NCBI GenBank assembly: GCA_030323885.1
Contig: CM059193.1
Span: forward strand, 73,197,543-73,261,542
DNA: 64,000 nt
Source: Branchipolynoe longqiensis
Taxonomy: Eukaryota > Annelida > Polychaeta > Phyllodocida > Polynoidae
Direction of reading: 5' to 3'
Position numbers and translations under genes: made by a program
Shown: positions 53,055 to 62,874 of the stretch, in pieces
How positions within the stretch are numbered: the first letter of the stretch is position 1
Layout: each line of letters starts with the position of its first letter
The notes under the pieces: generated by a model
What the model saw: the letters and a program-made list of their open reading frames with translations, nothing else
Database searches by the model: none
Told to the model about the DNA's origin: nothing

Positions 53055-54316
53055 ATGCCGGCACACAAATCAGCCCGCCGGTCTACAGCCACTGCCGCAC
53101 CAGCCGACGACGTCACACACACACCCCGGCAGAGAGGATGACCACGATCCGTTGTGGTAAAACCCAAAACCGTAACGGACGAGACGAGTGACGACGGAAT
53201 GTCGGCGGTGGTGCAGATATCGCTACTCCGTCAATCGGTCACAGATTCCATGAAACAGCAAGTTGAACTGGCATGCACCATGTCGGAGCGGATTCACGCC
53301 CTTGAAGCTGTTTGTACGAGTAAGCATCCCAAGAGCAGCTCGCCTGACGACAGGGCCGTCAAGCGACGCAAGAGGCGCGACACCATGGACTCACCCCGAT
53401 CGCCGCCCACGCCATGTGCCCGCTCACCACGAGGCAGCTCCCCACGCACACGATCACCGAGACCGACACCATGCACCCACCGTGCCCGCAAGGACAGGTA
53501 CGACAGATCTGGGTCCCGTGACCGACCCAGATATCCAAGGTCCCGCCACGCACCCCGAACGACCGCTACCTCCTCTAGCGAGGATGACTGCCAACAACGG
53601 GACGTCATTGACGCCATCATCGGCGCCAACGGCAACGCACGACAAACCAAACGAGGTAGGACCCAACTCCTTCCCCACACTTATGTGATAAGAGACGAGA
53701 AGAAAGGGAAGGTAGGCGTTGCGGCGAGAGCACGTGGCATGAGTACCTGGCGGCACTATCTCGCATGCGGAAAGATCCAAAGGTGCCACGGTCATGGGTA
53801 AAGCCCATCCTGGAGCACCAGGATGAGATGTTTGACATGGCGGCGGACTGGAGATGGGAGACCTGCCTCGCGTGGTCCGAGAAGGTTTTCGCTATGGTGG
53901 ATGACAGCCGCCTCCCTAAAGGTTGGCGGGATGAGCAAGTCATCAAAGATCTACAACGGGCCGCCTGCCTGGCAGGGATCCAGAAAGAAGAAGAAAAACG
54001 GGCGGCACGAGGCCAGCAGACAAGAACCGATGAACAGCACACGACGACGACGAACAGCACACCCTATAGACGCCCCGAATTCAACCACGACACAGACGGC
54101 CGCCCCTGTCACAGGTGGAATTGGGGCACTGACTGTGGCTATACAGCCACGCATGGCACAGGCAGTGAGCGTCGGGCGCACGTGTGCGCTTGGTGTGCGA
54201 ACAAATATAGAAAAGCCAACCCGCACAAGGAGCAAGACTGCAACAACAAGAAGCGCCAAAATGAACGAAAAGCCGCGGCACTGGAGACTGACGAGTCCAG
54301 AACGGATTTTCAGTAA
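53055..54316 (+). pseudogene. gag-like ORF of the YR element
   Basis: Starts MPAHKSARRSTATAAPADDV (ATG 53055). An in-frame TGA at 53139-53141 looks like a CGA-to-TGA change. The frame then runs to about 53680, where it shifts; the second part (to 54316) has YLAALSRMRKDPKVPRSW, WSEKVFAMVDDSRLPKGWRD and a zinc-finger region RPCHRWNWGTDCGY...RRAHVCAWCANKY...NPHKEQDC. C-x3-N-x-G-x-C followed by H-V-C-x2-C is the nucleocapsid arrangement I know from DIRS-like gag proteins. Middle part Arg/Ser/Pro-rich. About 420 codons if counted across both lesions. Confidence 0.6.
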
Positions 54317-55124
54317 CGGGCCCCGGCGAGGCCGGAGAACACGCCACCCACCCGATCGCACAGATGGATGCTGAAACCGACACAGAAACCGACACAGAAA
54401 CGCCCAGCCGACCTGTACTGCGGCTAATATCATCAACCCGCAGGATAGCCGATCAACCCACGCCGTGTACTACAGCACCCAACAGCACGGACACTCCCAC
54501 CCAAGGACGGAGCAGCTCCCCACACACACACACACACCCCAGCGACTACTGCGCCCCCCACGGCATGAACGCTGGAACAGCCACAGGAACGCCTCACCGC
54601 CCTGCACTCCGGCTAATTTCATCAACCCGCAGGATAGTTCATCAACCCACACCGTGGACCCTACCACAGAGCAGCATGGGCTCTGGCACTGGCACAGACC
54701 CAATTCGGATAGACGCGGATGGATGCCTATTTCCCGCCAAAACCAGCCACCACCCACAACCCGCCTCCCCTAACCCACGTGGGAAGGGACGCATGCCCTG
54801 ACCCACCAACGGATTCTCCCACCAAAGACGGAGCGGCTCGCCACCCACAGACACACACACCAGCAACTGCTGCCACCCCCCCCGACCACATACATCGCCA
54901 CTCCCCTTCAGATGCCACCGCCGACAGCCCATTAGTTGCCACCGCCGACCATCACGCCGGCACTAACGACCACAGTAATGGCCATTACGGTGCTCACCCA
55001 TCCGACACCTCAGAGGCGACCCCGGCCCAGGGCGGTGCCGTAACGGCCGCCCCACAGGACGGCCCCACAGGAAACGGAAACCCCGGCCTCATACCGGATG
55101 CCGAACTCTGCCTCGACCCACTAA
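54317..55124 (+). repeat. Pro/Thr-rich middle with duplicated segments
   Basis: The segment CGGCTAAT(A/T)TCATCAACCC with about 80 bp around it occurs at 54399 and 54586; GACGGAGC(A/G)GCTC and CACACACACAC follow both and recur near 54825. All frames here are low-complexity and none carries RT motifs. Confidence 0.6.
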
Positions 55125-55769
55125 CCGCCCCCACCACTCCCTCAACCCCCGCCTTCCCCACCACCCCTCCATCTCCTCCACGTCGTCGGGTACTTCCGCC
55201 GGGCTGGCGCCCGTGCTAAGGTCCTAACAACCACTCTCCTCATCGGCTACTTCTCACTGCTTCGGCAAGGGAACCTGCTCATAACCGGGCGCTCCGATGA
55301 CCCGGGCCACACGCTGAGACATGGCGACGTACTGGACGATACCACCCACCTTACCATCAAGGTCCGATTAACCAAGACCTCCAGATCCATCGCCGACGCC
55401 TTCACCATCAGGATCCCCAGGATCCCCTCCTCCGACTGCTGCCCCTTATGCGCCTGGAGGCGGTACGCGGCCAGCACACGATCTTTTCCCCTCGAACCGG
55501 CCTTCTTGCCCCCGGACGGCGCACCACTCACCGTCCGGACACTCACCACCACGCTTCGCGCTGCACTCCAACACACCGGGTGCCCAGACCCCCACACCTA
55601 CACTCTTCACAGCCTCCGACGAGGGGCCGCCCAGGCCTGTGCTGCAGCCGGCGCACCCCTTCAAGACATCAGCGACCTCGGCCACTGGCGGTCCGCGGCC
55701 GTACACACCTACGTCCCGGCCCGCGCCTTTACCGTGGCGACCCAGGCACTCTCAACACTATTTGGTTGA
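55125..55769 (+). pseudogene. Tyrosine recombinase catalytic domain (DIRS type)
   Basis: An open frame of about 214 codons with all catalytic landmarks: Arg in IGYFSLLRQGNLL, Lys in IKVRLTKTSRS, His-x-x-Arg in TLHSLRRGAAQA, His/Trp in LGHWRS and Tyr in AVHTYVPAR, then a stop. The HSLRRGAA...GHWRS..V.TY order is that of DIRS/Ngaro recombinases. The N-terminal core-binding domain is missing: the sequence before VVGYFRRAGARAKV is a Pro run. No start codon lies near, so this is probably the tail of a longer protein lost by internal deletion. Confidence 0.8.
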
Positions 55770-55800
55770 GGCCCGGGTCACCACCAGACTCTATTCATCT

Positions 55801-56036
55801 CGACTTCCGCCCCACTTAGCTACCGAACATTACTTACTCATTATACTCATCACTTAATGATGACTCCTATTATCCTCTTATCTAGACATTGATTCCTTAT
55901 ATTGATTACTTAACTTACTCATTTGAGGGGAGGGTGGGCAGCGATCACTTGAAATGCGCATCAGAGCCCTGCTCACAGTGAGTGAGTCAATATGTGTGTG
56001 CATGCTTGAGGTTAGACTAGATGGAGAGAGCAACGC
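55801..56036. other. Spacer, AT-rich again
   Basis: Nothing recognised; may contain the element's 3' end. Confidence 0.35.
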
Positions 56037-56039
56037 TTA

Positions 56040-56303
56040 TGCCCGGTACACACCTACCGTTTACGATCGTTTTTGCGCACCCACCTACCGTATACGATCT
56101 AAAACTGCCCAAAAATCGTGAGGTGTGCACTCCCCTAGCACACCTACCGATTGCGATTCGCGATTTTTAGTGCTAAAACGGTATGTGTGCGCTAGCAATA
56201 CGATTGCGATTCGCGATTCGAAAAATGAATCGGCCCGATTTCAGTTTTAAGCGGATCGGGAGTTTTAGTGCGCGAATCCTATACGGTATGTGTGTACCTG
56301 GCA
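56040..56303. mobile_element. Harbinger-type MITE (TGCCCGGTACACACC), copy 1
   Basis: 264 bp. Ends TGCCCGGTACACACCTACCG and the inverse of TGCCAGGTACACACATACCG. TTA on both sides (56037-56039 and 56304-56306). The interior repeats GCGATTCGCGATT and CACACCTACCG. The right terminal 40 bp match the end of the Harbinger remnant at 38094. Confidence 0.85.
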
Positions 56304-56305
56304 TT

Positions 56306-56486
56306 AAGGTTTCAACTTATATCGATTTTTAACAAATATATTTTTAACTCAGCTAATAATAGTTTTAGTTTGGCTACCTCACACGAACCACTGTCTGCAC
56401 CAAGTAAGAGAATGTGTAGCATTGATCCAATTACTCACCCACCTAGCGATTATGGAATTATCAATTTATTAAATGCGTATTATTAA
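56306..56486 (+). pseudogene. Possible C-terminal end of the AT-rich retroelement ORF
   Basis: After the MITE a frame reads FNSANNSFSLATSHEPLSAP...SDYGIINLLNAYY and stops. Its Asn/Ser-rich, AT-rich style is like 52110-52745. Proposed as the continuation of that ORF, separated by the GC-rich element and the MITE; unproven. Confidence 0.3.
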
Positions 56487-56599
56487 TTATGTAATTGTCT
56501 TGTAATTGTAATTGTTATCTACTCTATTTGTAAGTGTGCTGATATATGTCAACTAACCACTATACCATCCAACCCCTATTTCAGGTCCTTGAGGGAGGC

Positions 56600-56797
56600 A
56601 GTGAGCGACCTGGGGTGACAAACTGGTCTGCTACTAGGCAAGAAACCATCTGTTTCCCACGTTTCCCTCCAAGTGCTTCTACCATCACCCTGCACCTGCC
56701 AAGTTCCTCACAGAATTTTGCGTTAATAAACTGTAATGGAGGGTCTTTTGGGCCCGCCAGAATGATCGACTCGCTCCGATCATATTGTCTGTCTTAG
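56600..56797 (+). pseudogene. Possible LINE endonuclease start
   Basis: SSSQNFALINCNGGSFGPAR followed by MIDSLRSYC resembles the first strand of LINE endonucleases (usual form ...INCRSLRNK...L). It stops at 56797. With the upstream ORF this would suggest a LINE rather than an LTR element. Confidence 0.3.
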
Positions 56798-56917
56798 TTA
56801 TTATGGAATATATTAATAATATACAAGGGTGTCGTGCGTTTAAAAAAAGAAGTGAGGGAATGCAGGATTGCCTGCTGTAGTGAGCCAAGCAAGCCTATCC
56901 AGCTGAGGGGTTCGGAC

Positions 56918-57051
56918 TGTAGGAATAGACGAAGTGACTGCTTGGATGTCTGTATGGCAAGTGCCAGTTTATTGGAATATGATTCACCATGTCACGTGTA
57001 CCTGTGACCACCAGCGCGGGTACTGGCCTGCGCTTGTATACATATACTACA
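56918..57051 (-). repeat. 3' LTR, 134 bp
   Basis: On minus TGTAGTATATGTATACAAGC...GTCTATTCCTACA. Short for the class. Alike to the 5' LTR except for a 9-base insertion and scattered changes. Confidence 0.85.
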
Positions 57052-57063
57052 TCTTCCCCTTTA
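57052..57063 (-). promoter_or_regulatory. Polypurine tract
   Basis: AAAGGGGAAGATG on minus directly before the 3' LTR, the expected plus-strand primer site. Confidence 0.7.
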
Positions 57064-57620
57064 TAAAAAAAAATAATATCAAAGAGAACAATATAAAATT
57101 GATTATACAATGAACCAATAGTATTAATTACATGGATGTTTGCATTGTAGCTGTCATCATCCTTTGTTACTAGTTCTTCTGGTGTCGTCATAGTATGCGT
57201 TTTATAATGCATGATATAAACTCTTCGGGTTAATTAATGTTATACAATCTCAATAAACTTGTTTCCAACTTTGCATTGCATTTTTCATTATGCATTTTTA
57301 ATGTCATTCTGAAAAGGAGACAAATTATCTCAAACTTAATTCCTTTCGGGTTTACAGACATGTACCCTGAATACACTTTCACTCATGACGCCTTCATGTT
57401 CTGTTGTCTCATTTTAGTCATATACAGGTATCCTGATTCATAGTCAATTAAGTCGTATACGTTATATAAACAGTTAGCTGATACCTGTTGGGTGTTACAG
57501 CTGTTCAATCGTGCTCACCTATTATGATACGATAATTACATATAAAGTATAAGTGTTTCACGCATTGCTTTTCTTATCAGTAATGTGCTTGTAACGTGGA
57601 TTTGCGTTTGAGTAATCTAT

Positions 57621-58182
57621 AGCCCCGTTCACACAACACAACTTTAGGCCGAACTAGATACGGCGAACTAGATGAGGCGAACTAGTGTCGTGTCCACACA
57701 TGGAGCTGTCTAAGGCGGAAATCGATGTCTGCGCATGAGCAAGTACCCCCATCTGTATCTGGCGAGCACTGCTATTTGTTTAGTTTTCACTAGTCGATTC
57801 GACGCCGATGTAGCTGCTACGTTAATATCGCTGGGAATTTAGGGTTAATTTAATTAAATTTCATTATTTGAGGATGTAATTCTGTTAAATATGATCGCAT
57901 TCAATAGATTTCGGCCTAATCAGGCCCTAACACTGCTGGGCACTAGCAATAGTTACACCTGAGCCTGTATCTGGCAAGCACTGCTATTCTACACTATCAC
58001 TGCCCAGGAACCAGCTACATTGCTTCATCTATACTACCTCCCTAGGTGGTTTACTTGCAGTGAACTAGATGAAGCGATTCACACATACATCGCTTTAGCG
58101 TAGCGTCCACACGGCAAATGTGAGTCGAACTATACAAGTCGATTTAAATTAATCGTTTTAACTCGCCAGTGTGAACGGGGCT
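57621..58182. mobile_element. Harbinger-like MITE (AGCCCCGTTCACAC) in the Ty3/gypsy 3' region
   Basis: 562 bp. Ends AGCCCCGTTCACAC and the inverse GTGTGAACGGGGCT; TAT left (57618-57620), TAA right (58183-58185). Subterminal ACTAGATGAGGCGAACTAG words as in 5142-5756, core related (GATGTCTGCGCATGAGCAAG). Confidence 0.8.
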
Positions 58183-58220
58183 TAAGCGATTTACAGGCTT
58201 TACCTCCCTGCCTGATCTTG

Positions 58221-59245
58221 TTATGTAGTTTGTGTTTGGTGTCTTGATTGTTTTAGAGCTAGACGGCGAGGCTTGTGTTTTGATGGTGTCCACATTGTGG
58301 GCACCGGAATTATCATTGATCTGTTCTTAATCACTGTTTTGTTGTCTGTGTTCCTGATTTCATATGAACGGCTGTGCTGTGTGTTTGTGTTCATTACGGT
58401 CCCTGTCACCCACTCCCTTTTGTGATTAATATATGTCACGCGTTCGCCAGTTTTGAGTGTTCGATTTTGCTTCTTGGCATGCCTGTCATGATATGCTTTT
58501 TGTTTCATTTTCATGTTGTTGTATTTGTTTTCTTTTTGATGGTATTACTTCGGCTCTGAGGAATTGTGGTATGGTTGGAATGTGGCATCGCAACTTTCTG
58601 TTCATAATTAGCTGGGCTGTGGAGGGCCCTAGCTCAGGAATGACCACGTTACGGTATGTTAACAACGCTAAGCCTAAGTGGAAGTCTGAATTGTCTAACT
58701 TAGATTTAATTGTTTTAATACATCTCTCAGCTTGCCCGTTAATTCTAGGGTATAACGGGCTAGAATATTTGGGTTTAAATCCATATGTCACAGCAAATAT
58801 TTTGTATTCTTCACTGGTGAACTGCGGGCCATTATCAGATATTACCATACTCTGTATACCGTGGTGTGCGAAAAACCTCTTAAAGCTGTTTATGACAGCT
58901 TTGTTGGTAGTGCTTTGGAGCCGTATTACCTCTAGATATTTAGAATAATAATCCACCAGTAATAAAAAATGTTCATGATCTACATGGAATAAATCAATGC
59001 CAATTTTGTAGAAAGGAATGTCCATTATTTCATGACATTAGCGGCTCCCTGCTAGGGCGGTCGCGTAATGATTGGCAGGTTTGGCATCTGGAGATTTTAT
59101 CTTGCAGCTGACTCTCTATACCTGGCCAAAAAACATAATCTTGCGCTATTTGCTTAGACTTAACGATGCCTAGCTGTGATGCATGTATTTTGTTTAATAT
59201 TATGGGTTGTGGTGATTTAGGAATTATGACTCTGGTGCCTTTCAT
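58221..59245 (-). pseudogene. Ty3/gypsy integrase, three frame segments
   Basis: N-terminal zinc domain at 59030-59245: His and the Cys pair (CQTCQS) are kept, but the second His is Gln (K-I-H-A-S-Q), so metal binding would be impaired. Catalytic core at 58486-59025 with D (IGIDLF), D (VISDNGPQF) and E (INGQAER) all present. C-terminal segment at 58221-58514 (KQKAYHDRHAKK...LKTGERV) in another frame, to a natural stop. Frame changes near 59027 and 58512. Confidence 0.85.
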
Positions 59246-59295
59246 GACAATGCCATCCTGGACAGTTAATTTGTCTCTAAACGTATGATACGGTG

Positions 59296-59780
59296 TTAGT
59301 GCATGTTCAACATTACTGTGATTCGTTGGCCATCCGTGTCGTATATGAGGGTGCTGTCTGTTTGTGTCTCCTTGGATATCTCTGTCAACTCATCCTCCAC
59401 GTAGTTTAGCGCTGCAATGGACATTGTATTGTCATATAAGTTCAACAAAGTGGTTTTTGTCGTGTGAGCAAGTGACAAGGTATCAGCAAAGAACATTTTT
59501 GTACCTTTAACATATATTAAATTTAGGTCGTAATTTTGCAACCTAAGCCACATTCATTGCAAATGTGTTGTTAGCATGTGTAATGGTTTTGATAATATAT
59601 TTACTAGGGGTTTATGATCTGTTTTGACTGGAATTTGCTTCCCAAAAATATAATCATGAGATTTGCCACAGCCGAAACAGATTGCCAGCATTTCCCTCTC
59701 GATGACAGCATAGTTGCCCTGACATTTGTTTCATGCTTTTGATGCCATGCTAACGGGCAATTCATTTTGCACCAATGCGG
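59296..59780 (-). pseudogene. Ty3/gypsy RNase H, C-terminal part
   Basis: Resumes after the MITE (LVQNELPVSMASKA) and ends MWLRLQNYDLNLIYVKGTKM followed by FADTLS, typical for the class (usually ADTLSR). Stops and shifts lie between. Confidence 0.75.
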
Positions 59781-60221
59781 TGTGGCGGTTTCAGCTCGTT
59801 CCGGTGCTCAGCCGTGTCCCTAGCTTCTGCGCATGCGTCAGAATCTAATAAACATGGCCGTAATCGATTAACCCGACCCAGGCGACTCGGGTCATCTGAA
59901 TTTCAAATAGAACACGGCGAGTGGAGTGGACAAATACACGTGCCGTGTGCAAAAAAAGAATAACGCAGATTAATGAAATGGAAATATAGCTAAACTAGGC
60001 CATCATAAAATACTTTAAATCCTATTTTGCTGTACTTTTATCGGTTATTAAAAAAAAAAAAAAAATTGTCCACCCGAGCATATTTGATTATTCGACCCGA
60101 GGTTGTAGGATGTGCGCATGCGCCAATAAGTGGCTCGGGTGACCTGAGTTGATGCGAAATCCGCGCATGCGCAGAAGCAACGGGACACGGCTGAGCACGG
60201 GAAGGAGCTGAAACCGCCACA
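59781..60221. mobile_element. MITE (TGTGGCGGTTTCAGCTC ends) inside RNase H
   Basis: 441 bp with inverted ends of about 50 bp (TGTGGCGGTTTCAGCTCGTT...GTGCTCAGCCGTGTCCC...GCGCATGCG). GG stands on both sides, so a 2-bp duplication (or none) is all that is visible; the retroelement frame is otherwise contiguous across it. Degenerate relative at 13452-13912. Poly-T/A run inside. Confidence 0.8.
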
Positions 60222-60815
60222 GGCACCCAGTCCGCTCTGAGATGCGTCTACCTGCATAGTTAGTGGTTTATCTACTTCATAGTACTTTAATACTGGAGCT
60301 GTGATTAATAAATGTTTTAACTATGTGAACGTGTTTTCTTGTTCATGATCCCAATGCCAAGCAATTTCTTTCAACAAGAGTATTCTGAGAGGCTTTGCGA
60401 TATCCAATGGGATAAATTTATGAATGTACCCCACCAACCCCCAAAACCTCTGAAAGCTAGGCTTATCAGTGGGGGTGGGCATTTCAGTTATTGCTCTTGT
60501 CCTTTCCGGGTTTGGCTTAAGGCCCTCGCATGTTAACAAATGCCCAACATATTTTACTTGGGGCTTGCATAGCATTAATTTGTTTGGGTTTAATTTTAAT
60601 CCTGCCTGATCTGCTCTTTTCAGTACCGTTTCTAGCCGCTCATTATGCTCTGCCAATGTTGCTGCGTATACCAAAATGTCATCAGCGATGACATCCACCC
60701 CTAGGAGACCCTCCAATATCTTTTCCATCTCTTGGATGAAGATATTCCTGGCTGTCTTAATACCAAAAGGCAGCCGCTTAAATCTATACCTCCCCAAGGC
60801 GTGTTGAACGTGCAT
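60222..60815 (-). pseudogene. Ty3/gypsy RT, second half, and start of RNase H
   Basis: GRYRFKRLPFGI, the active-site box VIADDILVY, KCKP-like CKPQVKYVGHLLT and LVGYIHKFIPLDIAKPL, then VLKYYEVDKPLTMQVDASQS (RNase H start) before the MITE. The first half of RT (the fingers and the first catalytic Asp region) is missing: the sequence upstream of 60815 leads straight to the protease end, so several hundred bases are deleted. Stop near 60318. Confidence 0.85.
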
Positions 60816-60869
60816 AGTAAAAAGCTTTGTTTGTCATGATTTGTATCTATTTACCATTTCTTTTGCTTG

Positions 60870-61258
60870 CTCGTCAGTTTGTGTGGACGACTTCTCCTTA
60901 ATATTCATTGCTTGTATACGACTGACAAGGTTTAGGCTGACACAGGCGTCCTTTCCAAGGATTCCGCAGCCATTGTCGATGACTTGAAATCTTATTGGTT
61001 GTCCTTGCATGTCGATGGTGACCTCGCCCCGTGGTCATATTCGCTCGCCTGGATACGTTATCAGGCAGGACGTTGGCTTGTTCAGTTTCATGTTGGGCAG
61101 CTTCATAAATTCTATCTCCACAATAATGTTGGCCTCCTAGCCTGTATCTAGTTTGAACTGTACTTGTTTGTTGCACACATTTAGGGTTTCAAACCACAAA
61201 CCAGGCTGTTCGTGCATGTCCAAAATGGCACCCATGAATAAGTCATCATCCACCCATA
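60870..61258 (-). pseudogene. Ty3/gypsy protease region
   Basis: In a frame different from gag: DDDLFMGAILD, VQFKLDTG (catalytic Asp box) then an in-frame TAG at 61137-61139, then EANIIVEIEF and NGCGILGKDACVSLNLVSRI, the usual end of the domain. Confidence 0.75.
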
Positions 61259-62029
61259 CGTAATGCACTGCTTCCCCATTGCTGGACAGTTGTCACGTGC
61301 ATGTGAGTAACCACACCGGTTGCAATTAGCATGTTGAGGGGCCTGCCTCTCCTGACTGCCTCGCGTGTTCCCTCTAACACTGTTCCCGCTGCCTGCAGGT
61401 GTTGGTGGGGGAGTAGGTGTCAGGCGGCATGCCCTATACGTGTCACGTCGGTTGACTGCATGCACCTCTGAGTCATGCCCGTCATCAATGCCCCCTGCTA
61501 GTTGTTTGTCACTATGTTCACTGAGACTGCATATTTCCAAACATTTCTCTAACTTTAAATTTGACGTTCTTAGCAGTCTATTACGCAAATGGCAGTCTCT
61601 TACACCACCACCACATACTAGATGGTCACAGAGCATAGCATCTTCATTGCTGCCGTATTCGCATAACTCAACTTTGTATCTTAATTCATGAATGTACTCT
61701 TCTATGTCTTCCCAGCCTTGGTTATAACTGTTAACTTTATACCGCACGATTGTCCTGTTTGACTTACTTTCGCAGTAGTTCTTGAATGCTTCCGTCAATA
61801 TTCCTATCTTTTTGCGTTCTCCGTTTGCGATGTTCATTGTGTGGAACAGCTTCTGTGCCGGCAACCCGGCAATGTGAAGAAAGGCGCAACATTGCACCTT
61901 CTCGGCTTTTGACACTAAGCCGGTTGCACCTGTGAATAGTTCATATGAGTCATGCCATATTCGCCAGTTCAGGGCTAGATTTCCATACAGTTTTAGCGGT
62001 GCCGTTGGTTTCAGTCCTTGTAAGGCCAT
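61255..62029 (-). pseudogene. Ty3/gypsy gag
   Basis: Starts MALQGLKPTAPLKLYGNLAL at 62029, right after the primer-binding region. Contains capsid-like NWRIWHDSYELF and RYKVNSYNQGWEDIEEYI and a zinc knuckle CNRCGYSHARDNC (C-x2-C-x3-H-x4-C). The second knuckle usual for this group is lost around 61260, where the frame shifts to the protease. About 255 codons. Confidence 0.85.
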
Positions 62030-62057
62030 GGTGTTCGGTTTCGAACATCTTACACCA
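62030..62057 (-). promoter_or_regulatory. tRNA primer-binding site
   Basis: On minus TGGTGTAAGATGTTCGAAAC follows the 5' LTR at once. TGG pairs with a tRNA CCA end; the matching plus-strand text GGTTTCGAACATCTTACACCA looks like a tRNA 3' end. The tRNA was not identified. Confidence 0.6.
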
Positions 62058-62199
62058 TGTAGGAATAGTCAAAGTGACTGCTTGGATGTCTGTATGGCAA
62101 GTGTCAGTTTATTGGAATATGATTCACCATGTCACGTTTCCTGTGACCACCGCCGCTGGTACCAGCCTGCGCTTGTATACATATACTAGTACTACTACA
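62058..62199 (-). repeat. 5' LTR, 142 bp
   Basis: On minus TGTAGTAGTAGTACTAGTAT...GACTATTCCTACA. Has GTAGTAGTA extra bases near its start relative to the 3' LTR. Confidence 0.85.
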
Positions 62200-62260
62200 C
62201 AGACCACTGTAAGCACTGGAGCGTCTTACACAGACCACTGTAAGCACTGGAGCATCTTAT
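62200..62260. repeat. Tandem pair, 31-bp unit
   Basis: CAGACCACTGTAAGCACTGG AGCG/ATCTTA occurs twice in a row. Confidence 0.8.
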
Positions 62261-62261
62261 A

Positions 62262-62536
62262 TGCTAGGTACACACCTACCGTATAGGATTCGCGCACTAA
62301 AACTCGCGACTCGACCCGACCCGCTTAAAACTGAAAACGGGCCGATTCATTTTTCGAATCGCGAATCACATCCGTAAGGTAGGCACACACCTACCGTTTT
62401 AGCCCTAAAACTGAGTTTTTAGTCGCGAATCGCAATCGGTAGGTGTGCTAGGGGAATGCACACCTACCGACTTTTGGGCAGTTTTAGTTCGTAAACGGTA
62501 GGTGGGTGCGGATGAACGGTAGGTGTGTACCTGGCA
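62262..62536. mobile_element. Harbinger-type MITE (TGCCCGGTACACACC), copy 2, inverted
   Basis: 275 bp, TGCTAGGTACACACCTACCG to the inverse end TGTGTACCTGGCA. Interior AATCGCGAATC and CACACCTACCG words as in 56040-56303, reversed. Only TA is shared outside the two ends. Confidence 0.8.
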
Positions 62537-62874
62537 TAGTCAATTTACGAACACCTGCACCTATTATTTAATTAAACTGCCATGGTCGGAAAGCAATTAT
62601 GAGATTAACAGGTTAGGGAATTGTGGCAGTGGTTGAGACTTTGACCCCTGAGTGTGTGTGTGTATGAGAGGGAGGAGGGAGAATATGACCTTAATTATGG
62701 TGCCTAAATGAAATATGAGAGAATTTCTTTTATATATTTATTTTAAGCGTGGAAATTAGCAGTTTTATTACTGAGAATTTATTTTCAAGTTTAAATTTAT
62801 TTGGAATAGTGAGAGAATGCCGTTCCACCATCCCGAAAAAATTCCCCATGCGTTCCCACAGCACTGCACCACTA
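62537..62874. other. AT-rich spacer
   Basis: No gene or repeat recognised. Confidence 0.4.

Larger units (their letters stand above)
52775..55800 (+). mobile_element. DIRS-like gag/tyrosine-recombinase element, RT missing
   Basis: A sharply GC-rich block between AT-rich flanks, with a gag-like ORF, a Pro/Thr-rich middle with duplications and a tyrosine recombinase, all on plus. DIRS-group elements normally carry RT and RNase H between gag and recombinase or overlapping the latter; only about 800 bp lie there and no RT motif is visible. Terminal repeats were not identified, so the borders are compositional. Confidence 0.6.
56918..62199 (-). mobile_element. Ty3/gypsy retrotransposon, broken, with nested MITEs
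   Basis: Two LTRs (56918-57051 and 62058-62199) enclose gag, protease, RT, RNase H and integrase in Ty3/gypsy order on minus. The flanks CGGAC (56913-56917) and CAGAC (62200-62204) are a 5-bp duplication with one mismatch. Damage: frameshift between gag and protease, stop TAG right after the protease D-T-G, loss of the first half of RT, a 441-bp MITE in RNase H, two frameshifts in integrase, and a 562-bp MITE in the 3' non-coding part. It cannot move on its own. Confidence 0.9.

Noticed and set aside
61365..61691. 108-codon plus-strand frame
   Set aside because: Opposite-strand shadow of the Ty3/gypsy gag.
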